Shown in pieces: positions 1-8,156 of a stretch of DNA of 45,708 bases; position 1 is the first letter of the stretch; the number at the start of each line of letters is the position of its first letter. Source of the DNA: an uncultured Phascolarctobacterium sp. Its GTDB lineage: Bacteria > Bacillota > Negativicutes > Acidaminococcales > Acidaminococcaceae. The translations under genes and the position numbers were made by a program. The DNA is taken from NCBI GenBank assembly GCA_949288065.1, contig CASEIL010000017.1, forward strand, positions 1 to 45,708, read 5' to 3'. The notes under the pieces were generated by a model, which saw nothing but the letters and a program-made list of their open reading frames with translations, was not told the DNA's origin and did no database searches.

Positions 1-599
1 CAAATCTTCCAGCTTGTTAATCGTCAGCACCATGCTGTAAGGGTTGTAGCCCGCCGCCACGCACAGCTTAAAGCCTTCCTTATCGGCGCCGCGTTCATCG
101 GTGCGGCTGTAACCCGCCGCCAATGCCTGCGAGGCCAGCCCCGTCAGCCCCATATCGCCCTTGGTGGCAACTGCCAGCAAAAGCGTGGTTAACAGCTGCT
201 TTTCAATCTGATGCACAGTGTGCTTTTCCACAATGTGGCTTACCTCGTGCCCCAGCACGCCCGCCAGTTCCGCGTCGCTCGGCATATAGTCAATCAGCCC
301 CTTAAACACATACACAAAGCCGCCCGGGCACGCCAGCGCATTAACCTCGTCGCAGTTCAACACCTTAAAGGTGTACTGTAAATCCTGCCTGTCGCTGACG
401 GCAACCAGGCTCTGCCCAATGCGGTTCACGCGCTCCTGCAGTTCGTAATCCTGCACCACGCCGTACTGCGCCTCCAGCGCCATCGCGGTTTCGCGCCCCA
501 TTTCATAATGCCCGCTTCGGCGGGAAGCACGCTGCCCAAAAGCAGATAAACGGCAAACAGCAGCCCGCTTAACGCTTTAACGATAGTTTTTACTGCCAT
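1..599 (-). pseudogene. M48 family zinc metalloprotease, frameshifted and cut by the window edge
   Basis: Exported or membrane-associated zinc peptidase of the M48 (HtpX/BepA-like) family. The zinc motif HEVSH is visible around 230-245, and the downstream ERGAD segment fits the third ligand Glu. The start is ATG at 599 with a strong Shine-Dalgarno (AAAGGGGAG), directly after the stop of the upstream CoA-transferase. It opens a signal peptide (MAVKTIVKALSG, hydrophobic core, LPAEA). The signal-peptide frame does not continue into the protease frame: near 505-512 the reading shifts from frame 0 to the frame encoding HYEMGRETAMALEAQYGVV, the usual N-terminus of mature M48 domains. The protease frame has a stop upstream and no start before the ATG at 501. 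This is either a real inactivating frameshift or a sequence error. The C-terminus lies beyond position 1. Confidence 0.7.
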
Positions 600-1757
600 T
601 TAAATCTCCCCTTTTGCACGCATAGCGGTAATTTCTTCCTTAGTATAGCCAATACTGCCCAGCACCTCGTCCGTATGCTCGCCCAGATATGGCGCGCGGC
701 GTTCAATCTGCGCCGCCGTTTCCGAAAGCTTGACGGCCGATTTTACATAAGTATAATTGCCAAAATCTTCGGCTTTGGTTTCCAGCATCTGCGACTGTTC
801 CGTGGTTAAATCGCTCGCCAGCGCCTCGCCCAGCGTGCGCACCGGCGTTACGCAAAACTCGTCTTTGCCGATAAGCTCCAGCCATTCCGCCTGCGTTTTC
901 TGCGCAAAGGCGTCGGCAAGCATGGCCTTAATTTCTGCGCTGTAGCCAAAATCAAACTGGCGTTCCTTCAGTTCCGGCAGGTTAACCAGCTCGCACATCT
1001 TCTGCCAGAACTTCGGCTCAATGGTGCCGATGCTTAAATAACGCCCGTCCTTTGTTTTATACACTGTGTAGTAGTGCGAGGCGGTGCGCCCAAAGGACGG
1101 CATGCCCGTTTCCTTACAGCCGATAACGCTGCTAATGCCGGTAATCTGCGTGCCAATAGCTGTGCTGTACAAATCAATGTTCACCGCCTGCCCCTTGCCC
1201 GTGCGCTCGCGTGCGTACAGTGCCAGCAAAATGCCGCTCACGGCGTTTAAACTGCTGCCCAGCGCCGCCACCTGCACCGAAGGCACGCTTATATCCGTGC
1301 CGTCCTCCTGCGCCGCCACACCGGCAAGACCAATCACATTCAAATCGTGCGAAGGCATGTGTTTGTATTTGCCCTCCGGCCCAAAGCCGGTAATGGAACA
1401 ATAAATAAGCCGCGGGTTAATTTTGCTCACAGTTTCGTAATCCAGCCCCAGCATTTTTAAATACCCGGGGCGGAAACCTTCCAAAAACACGTCCGCCTCT
1501 TTCAGCAAACGCAAAAGCACCTCGCGCCCGGCGGGCGTTTTAAGGTTAACGGTAATGCCGCGCTTGTTGCGGTTTAGCATTAAATGCCAGTAGCTCATGC
1601 CCGGCATCCGCGCAGGCGTAAACCCACGCGTAACGTCGCCCTTCACGTCCTCCACCTTAATAACGTCGGCGCCAAAATCGCCCAGCGTCATGCCCGCGTA
1701 CTGCCCCGGCAGCCACTTGCTGAAATCTATAACCTTAATACCTTCCAAAACCTGCAT
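600..1757 (-). CDS. Family III CoA-transferase (CaiB/BaiF-like)
   Basis: Predicted to move CoA between carboxylic acids, or to act as an acyl-CoA racemase-like enzyme, in the cytoplasm. The N-terminus (LEGIKVIDFSKWLPGQYAG, then GDFGADVIKVED) and the LNRNKRGITVNLK and GFRPGYLKMLGL blocks are typical of the family, and 385 residues is normal length. The chosen start (MQVLEG) has GGAGGG upstream; an ATG 15 bases earlier lacks this support. SHDLNVIGLAG matches the GHDINY block of racemase-like members. In the segment where the catalytic Asp is expected I read VQVAALGSSLNAVSG, with no Asp, so activity is uncertain. The frameshifted protease follows with no spacing. Substrate unknown. Confidence 0.85.
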   Translation of the reverse strand: MQVLEGIKVIDFSKWLPGQYAGMTLGDFGADVIKVEDVKGDVTRGFTPARMPGMSYWHLMLNRNKRGITVNLKTPAGREVLLRLLKEADVFLEGFRPGYLKMLGLDYETVSKINPRLIYCSITGFGPEGKYKHMPSHDLNVIGLAGVAAQEDGTDISVPSVQVAALGSSLNAVSGILLALYARERTGKGQAVNIDLYSTAIGTQITGISSVIGCKETGMPSFGRTASHYYTVYKTKDGRYLSIGTIEPKFWQKMCELVNLPELKERQFDFGYSAEIKAMLADAFAQKTQAEWLELIGKDEFCVTPVRTLGEALASDLTTEQSQMLETKAEDFGNYTYVKSAVKLSETAAQIERRAPYLGEHTDEVLGSIGYTKEEITAMRAKGEI

Positions 1758-1833
1758 ATAAAATCCCTCCAAAGGCTGCTTGCTGTAAATATGCTTATAT
1801 AATTCTACGCCCGGGGGCGGATTCCTTTTTGTC

Positions 1834-1862
1834 TTGCGGCAGATGTTATAAATATGTATAAT
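1834..1862 (+). promoter_or_regulatory. Sigma-A-like promoter of the thiW operon
   Basis: TTGCGG, a 17-base spacer, then TATAAT at 1857-1862. An AT-rich palindrome ATAATATTAT starts within the -10 element and could be a repressor site. I see no TPP riboswitch consensus between here and thiW. Confidence 0.6.
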
Positions 1863-1926
1863 ATTATTGTACGTTTATTATAAAACGCTTTTTTGTCATT
1901 TTTTTGTTTTTACCGGGGTGATTAAA

Positions 1927-2430
1927 ATGAATACGCATAAATTGACTTTGGCCGCGCTGTTTGTCGCTATCGGCACTTTAAGCGCGCACCTTGTTTACAT
2001 ACCGGCTGGCGCTTCCAAATGCTTTCCGGTGCAGCACGCCATTAACGTGCTGTGCGCCGTGCTTTTAGGACCGAAGGAAGCTGTTTCCGTCGCTTTTGTT
2101 ATCAGCTGCCTGCGTAACATGGCAGGCACCGGCTCGCTTTTAGCCTTCCCCGGCAGCATGATTGGCGCGCTGCTGGCAGGCCTTGCCTACCGCCGCTGGC
2201 ACAACGTAAGCTCCGCCATGCTTGGCGAGGTTTTTGGCACCGGCATTTTGGGCGGGCTGGCCGCCTGGGTTATTGCCTGGGCAATTTTAAACAGCAAGGC
2301 AGCGGCGTGGTTTTTTGTGCCGCCGTTTCTGGTAAGCACTATCGGCGGCAGCATTATAGCAGGGCTTTTAGTTAAAAGCGGCGTGCTCAGCCATATTACA
2401 CCGGCGTTTTCCGGCAAGGCAGGTAAATAA
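1927..2430 (+). CDS. thiW: ThiW, substrate-binding S component of a thiazole ECF transporter
   Basis: Small integral membrane protein of about 167 residues. ThiW proteins are the S components of energy-coupling-factor transporters and are linked to uptake of the thiazole precursor of thiamine. Characteristic blocks are PAGASKCFPVQHAINVLCAV and SCLRNMAGTGSLLAFPGSM, followed by three or four hydrophobic helices. I take the start at MNTHKL (GGGGTGATTAAA before it) rather than an in-frame ATG 60 bases upstream. The gene overlaps the next by one base (TAATG), so they form an operon. No thi biosynthetic genes lie in the window. The missing TPP riboswitch is unusual for thiW. Confidence 0.85.
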   Translation: MNTHKLTLAALFVAIGTLSAHLVYIPAGASKCFPVQHAINVLCAVLLGPKEAVSVAFVISCLRNMAGTGSLLAFPGSMIGALLAGLAYRRWHNVSSAMLGEVFGTGILGGLAAWVIAWAILNSKAAAWFFVPPFLVSTIGGSIIAGLLVKSGVLSHITPAFSGKAGK

Positions 2431-2693
2431 TGGAATTTAATCTGGATAATTTTCTTTCGCAAATTCTATATGTTTTCAGCGGCTTTTTCTTCGGCATTTT
2501 TGCCTCGCGTTACAGCGTCATCGGCTGGCGCAGCATCCGCAGCCGCGGCATTTTCGGCGCACTCATCCACGCGGGCGTGCTGGTTTTGGCGTTTATTGTG
2601 TTCCCGCTGTTATTTTCCACGCGCACGCTGACGGGCAGCTTTGTTTATTACGCCGTGCTGCTGTACTTTTTTAGCAAGGGCATTAAGGAGTGA
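2430..2693 (+). CDS. Small membrane protein of unknown function
   Basis: 87 residues with two hydrophobic segments: about residues 8-24 (LSQILYVFSGFFFGIFA) and a long one over about 44-80, separated by a basic stretch (WRSIRSRG). I recognise no family. It overlaps thiW by one base and is followed four bases later by the ArsR regulator, so the three genes are almost certainly co-transcribed. Possible roles are an accessory to the transporter or a membrane protein in the response sensed by the regulator. Neither is shown by the sequence. Confidence 0.7.
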   Translation: MEFNLDNFLSQILYVFSGFFFGIFASRYSVIGWRSIRSRGIFGALIHAGVLVLAFIVFPLLFSTRTLTGSFVYYAVLLYFFSKGIKE

Positions 2694-2697
2694 AACT

Positions 2698-3027
2698 ATG
2701 ACAGAACAAAAATTACATACACCGAAGCTTGACGTGCCCATCGACGAAAAATTTGTGCAGCCCATGGCTGATACCTTTAAAGTGCTGGGCGACCCTACGC
2801 GCATCCGTATTTTGGCGCTGCTGGCCGAAAACGAAGCCTGCGTAACGAATATTGCCGAATCGCTGGAGATGACGCAGTCCGCCATCTCGCACCAGTTAAG
2901 GCTTCTGCGCCACGCGGGGCTGGTTAAATTTACCAAAACCGGCAAGGAAGTTTTTTACAGCCTTGACGATAACCACGTTTTAACCCTGTTTGCCCAGGCG
3001 CTGGACCACATTAAGCACAAATTATAA
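2698..3027 (+). CDS. ArsR/SmtB family metal-sensing repressor with an alpha-5 zinc-type site
   Basis: 109-residue winged-helix DNA-binding repressor. The helix-turn-helix runs over about residues 46-72 (CVTNIAESLEMTQSAISHQLRLL). The C-terminal helix carries D91-x-H93, ten residues, H104-x2-H107. This is the exact spacing of the alpha-5 metal site of CzrA/SmtB-type sensors of Zn, Co or Ni. There is no CxC arsenic/cadmium-type site. The start at 2698 has AAGGAG in front; the in-frame ATG at 2641 lies inside the preceding gene. It is the last gene of the thiW operon, so the operon may be metal-regulated, although no metal exporter is adjacent. Confidence 0.85.
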   Translation: MTEQKLHTPKLDVPIDEKFVQPMADTFKVLGDPTRIRILALLAENEACVTNIAESLEMTQSAISHQLRLLRHAGLVKFTKTGKEVFYSLDDNHVLTLFAQALDHIKHKL

Positions 3028-3037
3028 CACATAGCAC

Positions 3038-3067
3038 AAAAGCAGGCTCAATGCCTGCTTTTATTTT
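3038..3067. terminator. Bidirectional intrinsic terminator between the arsR and AsmA-like genes
   Basis: AAAAGCAGGC / GCCTGCTTTT hairpin with a 5-base loop. A T-rich tail is present in both directions. It separates convergent genes. Confidence 0.8.
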
Positions 3068-4374
3068 AGCTGTATTCTTTCGCCTTCGGGCGCGGTAAGG
3101 AAAATATCGTTAATATGCACGCGCCCTTTAACAATTTCAAAAGCGTCGCTGGTTACTTCGCCCAGCGGCGTTTTTATTTTTACATCCGTAAATTGCAGCA
3201 CGCCGCCTCTGTCGCTGAACTTACCGCTGATTGCTTCAAACGGTATCAGGCTGTAAGTGCCCGCGCCGCCGGTAAAGCTGCCGTAGGTAAGCACGTTGTG
3301 CGGGTTGCCATCGCTGCGCATTTTTAAATCAAGCTCAACCTTGCAGTTAATTTTGCTGGTTTTGGCGGCAATGGCCGCGATTAAATCATGTCCCAGCGCG
3401 TCAATGCTGTACGCGCGGCTGTCGATATCGTAGCTTCCGGTTGCCTCCACCGTGCCGCCGTAAATGCCGCCCGTTACGTTGCTAAAATCAATATGCCCGT
3501 CCTCATAATAAAAATCGCCGTTTACTTTATAAAAACGCAGCGCCGGTATATTCAGCACTTTAAACTCAATGCGCCCGTCAATAACAGGCCCCGCCAAAGG
3601 CCCGGTGGCATGCCCATAGACGCTGGCAGTGTCCTTAACCTTGCCCAGCCCCAGCGATTCCGGCACCACGTTTTCCATTGCCAAAAATAAATCGCACTGC
3701 GGCTCCGCGCCGTTAAACAGCAGCTTGCCGCTGATACTGAGCGTATCGCCAATCATCATGCCGCCAAAATCATCCGCCGTTATTTTCAGCCGCAGCTCTT
3801 TAGGTGATACGGTTTTAATATCGGCAGTTACGCCGCTTAAAACAAAATAGCGGTGGCGGTAGCTGGCAGTTAAGGTGCAGTTGTTAATCACCACGCGGCA
3901 CTCCGGCAAATCGCCGTTAAGGTTAATGTGCAGCCCGCGGCGACGCTGTTTGGGTTCGCCGCTTTCTGTTTTTTTACGCTCCGGCAAAAAGGCGGGGCGC
4001 ATATCCTTATTAAAGCGCACGGCAATAACGGGGTTGTTCAGCTCTGCTTCTTCCAAACTGTCCAGCTTCAGGCTGCCGGTAACAACGTCCCACGGCTTAA
4101 CCTTAAAACGCCCGTCCGGCACAAACACTACGGGCTCACCTTCAGCGTCCAGCCATTTCAGCCCGCGGAAGCCCACATTGCCCCACATATCGGCAGTAAT
4201 GCTGTCCACCGCCACGCTGCCCTCCAGCACCGTCTGGCGCGCCATCTCGCGGTTAAAAATCTCCAGCGCCCTGGCTCCCGCCAGGCGGCACAGCATAAGG
4301 TACACGCCCGCCAGCACCAGCACGGCTATAATAAGCCCTATATAAAGTTTGGGATGGTATAATTTTTTTAACAT
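3061..4374 (-). CDS. AsmA-like membrane-anchored envelope protein
   Basis: 437 residues. One transmembrane anchor near residues 10-30 (LYIGLIIAVLVLAGVYLML) is followed by a long beta-rich region with the repeated character of AsmA/TamB-like proteins (ADMWGNVGFRGLKW, GRFKVKPWDVVTGSLKLDSL, DGHIDFSNVTGGIYGGTVEATGSY). Such proteins sit in the inner membrane, reach into the periplasm, and in Gram-negatives take part in lipid transport to the outer membrane. This is one of the best hints in the window of a diderm cell. It is transcribed after the LysR gene with only 12 bases between them. The exact subfamily cannot be told by eye. Confidence 0.7.
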   Translation of the reverse strand: MLKKLYHPKLYIGLIIAVLVLAGVYLMLCRLAGARALEIFNREMARQTVLEGSVAVDSITADMWGNVGFRGLKWLDAEGEPVVFVPDGRFKVKPWDVVTGSLKLDSLEEAELNNPVIAVRFNKDMRPAFLPERKKTESGEPKQRRRGLHINLNGDLPECRVVINNCTLTASYRHRYFVLSGVTADIKTVSPKELRLKITADDFGGMMIGDTLSISGKLLFNGAEPQCDLFLAMENVVPESLGLGKVKDTASVYGHATGPLAGPVIDGRIEFKVLNIPALRFYKVNGDFYYEDGHIDFSNVTGGIYGGTVEATGSYDIDSRAYSIDALGHDLIAAIAAKTSKINCKVELDLKMRSDGNPHNVLTYGSFTGGAGTYSLIPFEAISGKFSDRGGVLQFTDVKIKTPLGEVTSDAFEIVKGRVHINDIFLTAPEGERIQLK

Positions 4375-4386
4375 AGTAACCTCAAA

Positions 4387-5256
4387 TTATTTAATGTCCT
4401 GCTGTAAAATTTCTAAAAATTTTTGCGCCGCTTTTGAAAACACCTGATACTTTTTCCACGCCAGCACTACCGGCGCCTCAATATCCTGCTCAAACGGGCG
4501 GAAGCATAAATTTTCATTATTATTTACACCATCAATACAAAGTGCATAACCTATTTTATCTTCTACCATAAATGAAGCATTAAAAATCAAATTATAAGTA
4601 CCAACTAAATTCAACCGTTCCAATCCTTCACCAAGCCAGCCGCTTAAATCATTTTGCAGCATTACCTGCCGCGGAACAATTAACGGCAGCGTTTTTAAAA
4701 TCTCGGGCTTTATTTTCTCACAGTCCGCCAGCTTATCATCACGGCGCATAATCAGCCCAAAATGATTTGACAGCGGCAAACGCAGATAATCATATTTAGT
4801 AAAATCCGTCCGGCCGACAAAAACGCCAAAGTCCAGCAGTCCTTTATTAAGCCTTTCGGCGATAATTTCATCATCGCCGCTGTATAAATGAAACTTTATA
4901 TCAGCGTGCTGCCCATGTATAGCGCGCACTGCCTGCGATATGTAACGCATGCCTGCCGTTTCACCGCCGCCGATATATACTTCGCCGCTGATTGTTTCCG
5001 CACCGCTGCTGAACGCAGCTTCTGTTTTATCAGCCAAATCTATAATTTCCTGCGCACGGCTGCGTAAAAAAATACCATCATCAGTTAATGTAATTTTCCG
5101 TTTTCCACGTTCAAAAAGACGTTTGCCAAGTTCTTCTTCCAAAGACATCATCTGTTTGGAAAGCGCCGGCTGCGTAACATGCAGCCTTTCAGCAGCAGCC
5201 GTAATAGTTTCTTCCCTTGTAACAGCCAAAAAATAACGTAAAACGCGCAGTTCCAT
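4387..5256 (-). CDS. LysR-type transcriptional regulator
   Basis: About 289 residues. The N-terminal winged helix-turn-helix is clear (LRVLRYFLAVTREETITAAAERLHVTQPALSKQM), followed by a substrate-binding domain (GEVYIGGGETAGMRYISQAVR onwards). I place the start at MELRVL, which has GGGGGTG upstream; an in-frame ATG 51 bases earlier has no such site and would overlap the promoter. It is divergent from the aldo/keto reductase at 5427, the usual layout for a LysR regulator and its target. The YtbE-type reductase/LysR pairing suggests control of reactive-carbonyl detoxification, but the effector is unknown. Codon use is more AT-rich than in most neighbours. Confidence 0.85.
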   Translation of the reverse strand: MELRVLRYFLAVTREETITAAAERLHVTQPALSKQMMSLEEELGKRLFERGKRKITLTDDGIFLRSRAQEIIDLADKTEAAFSSGAETISGEVYIGGGETAGMRYISQAVRAIHGQHADIKFHLYSGDDEIIAERLNKGLLDFGVFVGRTDFTKYDYLRLPLSNHFGLIMRRDDKLADCEKIKPEILKTLPLIVPRQVMLQNDLSGWLGEGLERLNLVGTYNLIFNASFMVEDKIGYALCIDGVNNNENLCFRPFEQDIEAPVVLAWKKYQVFSKAAQKFLEILQQDIK

Positions 5257-5277
5257 AAAAACACCCCCATTTATTTT

Positions 5278-5307
5278 ATTATATTTGCTTCTTACCATTA
5301 CCGTCAA
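5278..5307 (-). promoter_or_regulatory. Promoter of the LysR gene
   Basis: On the minus strand TTGACG (5302-5307), an 18-base spacer, then TATAAT (5278-5283), 21 bases upstream of the LysR start codon. It lies back to back with the reductase promoter, leaving a short shared regulatory region. Confidence 0.6.
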
Positions 5308-5334
5308 TTATAATAAACAATAATTTATAAGAAT

Positions 5335-5363
5335 TTGCTATTTTAAAAAAGCTGTTTTATTAT
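5335..5363 (+). promoter_or_regulatory. Promoter of the aldo/keto reductase operon
   Basis: TTGCTA, a 17-base spacer, then TATTAT (5358-5363). The weak -35 element is what one expects for a LysR-activated promoter. Confidence 0.5.
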
Positions 5364-5426
5364 AAGAGGAGAAAGATATAATCATTATCAGTATTTTAAT
5401 TTTTCTAAAAAAGGGGAATATTTATT

Positions 5427-6293
5427 ATGGAAAAAACCATTACATTAAATAACGGCGTTAAAATGCCGCGCGTAGGCTTCGGTGTATTTCAGGTAGATAA
5501 CAATGTTTGCGAAAAAGCTGTTTCCGAAGCAATTTCCACAGGCTACCGCTTAATTGATACTGCCAGCAGCTACAAAAATGAAGAAGCCGTTGGCGCAGCA
5601 ATAAGAGCAAGCGGCGTGCCACGCGAAGAATTATTTATAACATCCAAAGCTTTTGTGCAGGAAATGGGCTATGAAAAGACAAAAGCTGCCTTTGAAAGCA
5701 GCCTGCGTAAGCTGGGGCTTGATTATCTTGATTTATATTTAATCCACATGCCGCTCGGCGATTATTACGGCAGCTGGCGTGCGCTGGAAGAATTATACAA
5801 AGAAGGGCGTATCAGAGCCATCGGCGTCAGCAATTTTTTACCGGACCGTATCATTGATTTATGCTTTAATGCCGAAATAATACCGGCAGTTAACCAAATT
5901 GAACTGCATCCATTTTATCAGCGCGAAGCTGAACTTGATATTTTAAAAGAATATGGCATTATTCCGCAGGCCTGGGCACCGTTTGCCGAAGGCATGAACG
6001 GTATGTTTACCAACCCAACATTGACGGAAATTGCCGCAGCCCACGGCAAAAGTACGGCGCAAATTATTCTGCGCTGGAATTTGCAGCGCGGCGTTTGCGT
6101 TATACCTAAATCAGTACATCAAAACAGAATGGTTGAAAATGCTGCCGTTTGGGATTTTGAACTGACAGAGGACGAACTGGCAAAAATCGCAGCACTCGAT
6201 TTAGCGCGTCCGCAAATGCTTGACCCATTAAAACCGAGTGAAGTGCGCCGTGTTTATGATTATTTAAATAATCCTGTTTTGACCAGCCTGTAA
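5427..6293 (+). CDS. Cytoplasmic aldo/keto reductase
   Basis: 288-residue NADPH-dependent reductase of the AKR superfamily, reducing aldehydes or ketones such as methylglyoxal. The catalytic tetrad is present: D44, Y49, K74 and H107. The C-terminal cofactor motif VIPKSVHQNRMVEN carries the Lys, Ser, Arg and Asn that normally bind the 2'-phosphate of NADPH. The start has AAGGGGAA upstream. It is followed 13 bases later by a second, diverged aldo/keto reductase. The divergent LysR gene is the likely regulator. The physiological substrate cannot be told. Confidence 0.92.
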   Translation: MEKTITLNNGVKMPRVGFGVFQVDNNVCEKAVSEAISTGYRLIDTASSYKNEEAVGAAIRASGVPREELFITSKAFVQEMGYEKTKAAFESSLRKLGLDYLDLYLIHMPLGDYYGSWRALEELYKEGRIRAIGVSNFLPDRIIDLCFNAEIIPAVNQIELHPFYQREAELDILKEYGIIPQAWAPFAEGMNGMFTNPTLTEIAAAHGKSTAQIILRWNLQRGVCVIPKSVHQNRMVENAAVWDFELTEDELAKIAALDLARPQMLDPLKPSEVRRVYDYLNNPVLTSL

Positions 6294-6306
6294 AAGGAGG
6301 CCCGCC

Positions 6307-7245
6307 ATGCTGAAAAAACTTTCCGCCGCTTTAATGCTGCTGGCGCTGTCCGTATCAGCCTGCGGCACTGCGCCCACCGGCACGGCAGCAACGACTGCGC
6401 CCGCTGCATCCGCGCCAGGCGCAAACCCCGGCAATTTTAATTTTAACACCCGCACGGTTACGCTTAACAGCGGCTACCAAATGCCGCTTAACGGGCTTGG
6501 CACTTACAGCCTGACTAACGGCGTGGGCTACAAATCCGTAACAACGGCGTTAAAAAACGGCGTGCGCCTGTTTGACACCGCCTATATGTACCACAACGAG
6601 GCGGAAATCGGCAAGGCTGTGCGCGACTCCGGCATTCCGCGCGAAGAAATTTTTGTTATTACCAAACTTTACCCCAACCAGTTTGCTGAGCCCGAAGCCG
6701 CTATTGAAGAAGCGCTTAAAAAGCTGGATATAGGCTACATTGACATGATGCTTTTGCACCACCCCGGACGCGGCGACGTTGCCGCCTATAAGGCAATGGA
6801 AAAATATGTGGAGCAGGGAAAAATCCGCTCCATCGGCCTTTCTAACTGGTACGTTAAGGAGCTGAAGGAATTTTTGCCGCAGATTACTATCAAGCCTGCG
6901 CTGGTACAAAATGAAATCCACCCCTACTATCAGGAAAACGACGTTATACCTTATATCCAAAGCCTTGGCATTACCGTGCAGGGCTGGTATCCGCTGGGCG
7001 GGAGGGGGCACCAGAAGGAACTTTTAAGCGACCCGGTGCTGGCAGAAATTGCCAAAGCCCACGGCAAAAGCATTGCGCAGGTTATTTTGCGCTGGAACTT
7101 GCAGAAGGGCGTAGTAGTAATACCGGGCGCCAGCAACCCGGCTTATATTATTGAAAACACCCAGCTGTATGATTTTGAACTGACAACTGATGAAATGGCG
7201 CGCATTAACGCGCTGGACCGCGGCAAAAAACACGACTGGTATTAA
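6307..7245 (+). CDS. Aldo/keto reductase with a lipoprotein signal peptide
   Basis: 312 residues. The N-terminus is a lipoprotein signal (MLKKLSAALMLLALSVSAC), with the lipidated Cys at residue 19 and an Ala/Thr/Pro-rich linker to about residue 45. The mature domain has the AKR tetrad: D90, Y95, K120, H151. In the cofactor tail the usual IPKS...R is IPGASNPAYIIEN: Gly274 replaces the Lys and Tyr280 replaces the Arg that contact the NADPH 2'-phosphate. An exported AKR would have no obvious NADPH supply. It may use a bound or different cofactor, or have a non-catalytic role. AGGAGG lies just before the ATG. It is co-transcribed with the cytoplasmic paralogue. Confidence 0.88.
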   Translation: MLKKLSAALMLLALSVSACGTAPTGTAATTAPAASAPGANPGNFNFNTRTVTLNSGYQMPLNGLGTYSLTNGVGYKSVTTALKNGVRLFDTAYMYHNEAEIGKAVRDSGIPREEIFVITKLYPNQFAEPEAAIEEALKKLDIGYIDMMLLHHPGRGDVAAYKAMEKYVEQGKIRSIGLSNWYVKELKEFLPQITIKPALVQNEIHPYYQENDVIPYIQSLGITVQGWYPLGGRGHQKELLSDPVLAEIAKAHGKSIAQVILRWNLQKGVVVIPGASNPAYIIENTQLYDFELTTDEMARINALDRGKKHDWY

Positions 7246-7250
7246 CACGC

Positions 7251-7288
7251 AAAACGGCAGCCCGCATTGTACGGACTGCCGTTTATTA
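7251..7288. terminator. Intrinsic terminator after the aldo/keto reductase operon
   Basis: AAACGGCAG...CTGCCGTTT hairpin with an inner CCG/CGG extension. It lies between convergent genes and may also serve pdxK. Confidence 0.75.
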
Positions 7289-7313
7289 GTTGTGCTTATG
7301 TAATTTATAAGTT

Positions 7314-8042
7314 TTACTTATGCCATTTGCAGTGGTCGGTTGCGCCGCTGAACTGGTTTAAACGGAATGAGTTTTTCAGCGCCACGGTGATGAACTCCTT
7401 GGCTTCTGCCAGCGCATCCTTAACGCTTAAACCCTTGGCAAGCCCTGCGGTGATAGCCGCCGAGAAGGTGCAGCCTGCGCCGTGGTTAAAGCAGTTGGGA
7501 ATTTTCTTTTCGGTGTTAACAACGTAATCCTTACCATCGTACAGCACGTCTACCGCCTCGCCGCTGCTGTTGCGCGAGCCGCTTTTAATAACAACGTATC
7601 CTGCGCCCAGCTGCTGAATGCGCGCCGCCGCTTCTTTAATTTCGTCCAGCGTTTCTACCTTATCCATACCGGCAAGGTAAGCTGCCTCCAAAGTGTTCGG
7701 CGTAATAACATCGGCGCGGCTTACCAAAAGCTCCTTAATCGCTGCCGCAGCATCCGGCACCATAATGGAGTCGATGCCCTTGCACACCATAACCGGGTCG
7801 ATAACAACATTCTTCAAACCGTATTTAATGCCTTCCACAATCGTTTTTATCTGCTTTTCAACAACGTCCAGCCCAATCGGGTACATCTCGTGGTCCCAGT
7901 TAAGCGGGTTCTGCGCCACAATAACGGTCAGCGCCGTCATGCCGTAAACGCCCATCGCCGTAAAGGTTTTTAAATCTGCCTCCATGCCCGCGCCGCCGCT
8001 GGTGTCGCTGCCTGCAATCGTCATTGCCTTATTTAATGCCAT
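7314..8042 (-). CDS. pdxK: Pyridoxine/pyridoxal kinase of the ThiD-like type
   Basis: 242-residue ribokinase-fold kinase that phosphorylates B6 vitamers (PdxK of the Bacillus type) or hydroxymethylpyrimidine (ThiD). The opening AMTIAGSDTSGGAGMEADLKTF and the active-site loop NHGAGCTFSAAITAGLAKG are diagnostic. The GAGC Cys variant instead of GTGC favours the Firmicute PdxK group. The divergent MocR-type regulator, whose relatives (PdxR) control vitamin B6 genes, also favours pyridoxal kinase. Thiamine salvage remains possible, since thiW is 5 kb away. GGGGGC lies upstream of the ATG. Confidence 0.85.
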   Translation of the reverse strand: MALNKAMTIAGSDTSGGAGMEADLKTFTAMGVYGMTALTVIVAQNPLNWDHEMYPIGLDVVEKQIKTIVEGIKYGLKNVVIDPVMVCKGIDSIMVPDAAAAIKELLVSRADVITPNTLEAAYLAGMDKVETLDEIKEAAARIQQLGAGYVVIKSGSRNSSGEAVDVLYDGKDYVVNTEKKIPNCFNHGAGCTFSAAITAGLAKGLSVKDALAEAKEFITVALKNSFRLNQFSGATDHCKWHK

Positions 8043-8156
8043 TTTAAAGCCCCCAAATACAAAAAATTTTATGTTTTTAACACAGCTATTATGATATACT
8101 AAAACTGTAATTAAAAAAATAACCAGAATTTATAATTTTTACAAGGACAGATTGTT

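Noticed and set aside
1773..1926. Possible TPP riboswitch ahead of thiW
   Set aside because: No CUGAGA or ACCUGA-type conserved segments; the 5' region after the promoter is too short.
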